Assembly: GCA_903911145.1 (NCBI GenBank)
Contig: CAIWCD010000005.1
Location: 1 to 64,000, forward strand
Reading direction: 5' to 3'
Origin: an uncultured delta proteobacterium
Lineage (GTDB): Bacteria; Myxococcota; Myxococcia; Myxococcales; 40CM-4-68-19
Length of the DNA: 64,000 bases
Below the pieces are notes generated by a model, which was not told where the DNA came from, did no database searches, and worked only from the letters and a program-made list of their open reading frames with translations. A program made the position numbers and the translations under genes. Of this stretch, positions 62,240 through 64,000 are shown one piece after another. How positions within the stretch are numbered: position 1 is the stretch's first letter; the number at the start of each line of letters is the position of its first letter.

Positions 62240-63442
62240 ATGCTTCCTGTCGTCTCGCCAAATCCTCCGCAGAGCCCTGCGCCAGACGAGCGCCCGGATC
62301 TGCGCACGCTCTCTCTGTCCGCGCTGCAGGCACTCGTCGCGCTCCTCGGCGAGAAACCGTTTCGTGCCAAGCAGCTCTTCCGCTGGCTGCATCACAAAGG
62401 CGCGGCCTCGTTCGATGAGATGACCGATCTGGCGCGGCCGTTTCGCGAGCAGCTTGCGCGCGAGACGCAGCTGACGCGGCTCACCGCTGACGCCGTGCAG
62501 GTCTCGACCGACGGCACGCGCAAGTATCGCTTCCGCACCTGGGACAATCGCTTCATCGAGTCGGTCTACATGCCCGACGAGGTCGGCGAGCCCGCGTTCG
62601 ATCCCGATGCCGACGATGAAGATCCCGTCGAAGAGCCTCTCGCGCGCAGCAGTGGCAAGCCCGCGCGCGTGCGCCGTACGCTCTGTGTTTCGACGCAGGT
62701 TGGCTGCGCGATGGGCTGCCGTTTCTGCATGACGGGAACGATGGGTCTGGTGCGCAACCTGACCGCCGGCGAGATCGTCGATCAGGTCTATCGCGTCAAC
62801 GCGGACCTGCGCGGCATCAACAAGGGCGAGATGGATGCGCAGCGCCCATTGACCAACCTCGTCTACATGGGGATGGGCGAGCCACTGCATAATTATGCAA
62901 ACGTGAAGCGCTCGCTCGATCTGCTGCTGCACCAGGATGGCGCGAACTTCAGCCACCGGCACGTCACGGTGAGCACGTCTGGCCTCGTCCCGAACATTCT
63001 GCGGCTCGGCGAAGAGACGCAGGTGAAGCTCGCGGTGAGCTTGAACGCGACCACCGATGAGCAGCGCGCGAAGCTGATGCCGGTCGACAAGAAGTGGAAC
63101 ATCGCGGCGCTGCTCGAGGCGTGCCGGCAGTTCCCGATGAAGAACGGGCGTCGCATCACGTTTGAGTACGTGATGCTGCGCGGAGTGAACGACACCGACG
63201 AGGACGCGGAGCGCCTGTCGACGCTGCTCGCGGGGATGCCGGTGAAGGTCAATCTCATCCCGTACAACGAGAATCCGGGTCTTGGCTTCGGCGATCCGGG
63301 CGTCGAGCGGGTGCAGGCGTTCCGGCGGCATCTCGAGCGGCGCGGCTTCGCTGCGATGGTGCGCAAGAACCGCGGGCGGGACATCGCGGCGGCCTGTGGA
63401 CAGCTCGCAGTGGCAGGGCAGGAGCGACCGCGCGCACGATAA
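62240..63442 (+). CDS. rlmN: Dual-specificity RNA methyltransferase RlmN
   Basis: 400 residues. RlmN methylates C2 of adenine 2503 in 23S rRNA and A37 of some tRNAs by radical SAM chemistry. N-terminal helical domain (FRAKQLFRWLHHKGAASFDE), radical SAM cluster CAMGCRFCMTG (CxxxCxxC), LVYMGMGEPLHNY, and the C-terminal KNRGRDIAAACGQL with the second catalytic Cys. An acidic, low-complexity insert (about residues 112-145, DPDADDEDPVEEP) sits between the N-terminal part and the cluster, longer than in E. coli. The ATG at 62240 follows by 66 bases the divergent beta-helix start; a longer frame to 61595 is antisense to it. Confidence 0.94.
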   Translation: MLPVVSPNPPQSPAPDERPDLRTLSLSALQALVALLGEKPFRAKQLFRWLHHKGAASFDEMTDLARPFREQLARETQLTRLTADAVQVSTDGTRKYRFRTWDNRFIESVYMPDEVGEPAFDPDADDEDPVEEPLARSSGKPARVRRTLCVSTQVGCAMGCRFCMTGTMGLVRNLTAGEIVDQVYRVNADLRGINKGEMDAQRPLTNLVYMGMGEPLHNYANVKRSLDLLLHQDGANFSHRHVTVSTSGLVPNILRLGEETQVKLAVSLNATTDEQRAKLMPVDKKWNIAALLEACRQFPMKNGRRITFEYVMLRGVNDTDEDAERLSTLLAGMPVKVNLIPYNENPGLGFGDPGVERVQAFRRHLERRGFAAMVRKNRGRDIAAACGQLAVAGQERPRAR

Positions 63443-63459
63443 CAAGGCGTCTTCGTGGC

Positions 63460-63492
63460 GTCACAGTTACAGCGATGACACCTCGTTGTCAC
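63460..63492 (+). promoter_or_regulatory. Repeated GTCAC/TGACA words before the PhoB-type gene
   Basis: GTCAC (63460-63464), TGACA (63476-63480) and TGTCAC (63487-63492) crowd the 63-base spacer between rlmN and the response regulator. They recall PHO-box words (CTGTCA) but the spacing is irregular. This could be an autoregulatory site or an rlmN terminator; weak evidence. Confidence 0.25.
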
Positions 63493-63505
63493 AAAGCGCC
63501 GATAG

Positions 63506-64000
63506 ATGCCTTCCGTGCCGAATATCCTCATCGTCGATGACGAACGCGACCTGGTACAGGTGGTCGAGTTCAATCTGCGCCAGGCGGGATTCGAGACTGC
63601 GAGCGCCTTCGATGGCGAGCAGGCTCTCGCACTCGTGAAGCAGCGCGTGCCCGATCTCATCGTGCTCGATCTGATGCTGCCGGACATTCCGGGCACCGAG
63701 ATCTGCCGCAATCTGAAGTCGAACCCACGCACGAAGAACGTGCCCGTCATCATGCTCACGGCGCGCGGCGACGAGGTCGATCGCGTCGTTGGATTCGAGT
63801 TGGGAGCCGACGATTTCGTGACCAAGCCGTTCTCGGTGCGCGAGTTGGTGCTGCGCGTGAAGGCGATTCTCCGGCGTGGCGCTGGTGTTGAGGAGGAGCG
63901 GTTGCGCGAGAAGGTGGGTCCGGTGCGCGTCGACCCGACGGCTCACCGTGCCTTCGTCGGTGCAGCCGAGATCGAGCTGACCGCGCTCGAGTTCAAGCTG
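63506..64000 (+). CDS. PhoB/OmpR-family response regulator (3' end outside window)
   Basis: 165 codons are visible and the frame is open at the right edge. The receiver domain (about 4-120) shows ILIVDDERDLVQVVEFNL, LIVLDLMLPDIPG (phospho-Asp), IMLTARGDE (Thr) and GADDFVTKPF (switch Lys). The start of an OmpR-type winged helix follows (VRVDPTAHRAFVGAAEIELT then ALEFKL). GFETASAFDGEQAL and NPRTKNVPVIMLTARG are typical of PhoB, the phosphate regulator, but phoR/phoU are out of view. Start is ATG 63506, or GTG 63515; neither has a clear Shine-Dalgarno. Confidence 0.88.
   Translation, partial: MPSVPNILIVDDERDLVQVVEFNLRQAGFETASAFDGEQALALVKQRVPDLIVLDLMLPDIPGTEICRNLKSNPRTKNVPVIMLTARGDEVDRVVGFELGADDFVTKPFSVRELVLRVKAILRRGAGVEEERLREKVGPVRVDPTAHRAFVGAAEIELTALEFKL

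Overview
The window is GC-rich, densely coded (spacers mostly under 200 bases) and has no rRNA, tRNA, CRISPR array, insertion sequence or phage gene that I can see. Gene content suggests a Gram-negative bacterium of the Myxococcota / former Deltaproteobacteria type. The signs are a giant DUF4157 protein, a PrkA-type serine kinase, many secreted peptidases, ECF sigma and GAF/GGDEF signalling genes, and outer-membrane and lipoprotein genes. This placement rests on gene content and style only.

Layout. 1-8946: the 3' part (2,981 codons plus stop) of a giant His-rich modular gene that begins left of the window with in-frame 63-bp repeats and ends in a DUF4157 metallopeptidase-like domain. 9.0-16.6 kb: ftsB-like gene, GGDEF protein, PhoH with a DUF493 protein, an unrecognised gene, truA and clpX. 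16.7-20.5 kb: a lidless Hsp70 and a PrkA kinase, divergent, with start codons 18 bases apart. 20.5-27.9 kb: M28 peptidase, phasin-like protein, lytic transglycosylase, response regulator, M61 peptidase, GAF histidine kinase, YceI protein. 27.9-44.5 kb: beta-barrel protein, M13 and S9 peptidases, Asp-box lipoprotein, 5'-nucleotidase, a LuxR-type regulator coupled to two alpha/beta hydrolases, a metallo-beta-lactamase-fold lipoprotein, a small HNH protein and an M16 pair. 44.6-48.5 kb: an ECF sigma factor, a putative anti-sigma factor and two tandem paralogues that look like MotA-type membrane domains fused to a FliL-type C-terminal domain. 48.5-64 kb: SDR enzyme, mutS, two tiny coupled genes, cell-wall amidase, glnD, xerD, a Sua5/YciO protein, ndk, a CorC/HlyC-type protein, a beta-helix protein, rlmN and the start of a PhoB-type regulator.

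Two loci are the best candidates for undescribed biology. (1) The sigma/anti-sigma/MotA-FliL-like pair has parts of a flagellar stator and its FliL partner in single polypeptides, with no flagellar gene nearby. (2) The giant DUF4157 protein combines tape-measure-like helices, four related helical modules and long His-rich blocks; DUF4157 is commonly linked with extracellular contractile injection systems, whose core genes, if present, must lie left of this window.

A third pattern crosses the window: at least seven genes have a TANNNT hexamer exactly 6-7 bases before the start codon, which suggests leaderless transcription. At the Hsp70/PrkA pair these two hexamers overlap. From about 27.9 to 43.5 kb the sequence is much richer in ATAT than its flanks, which may mark a segment of different origin or codon preference.
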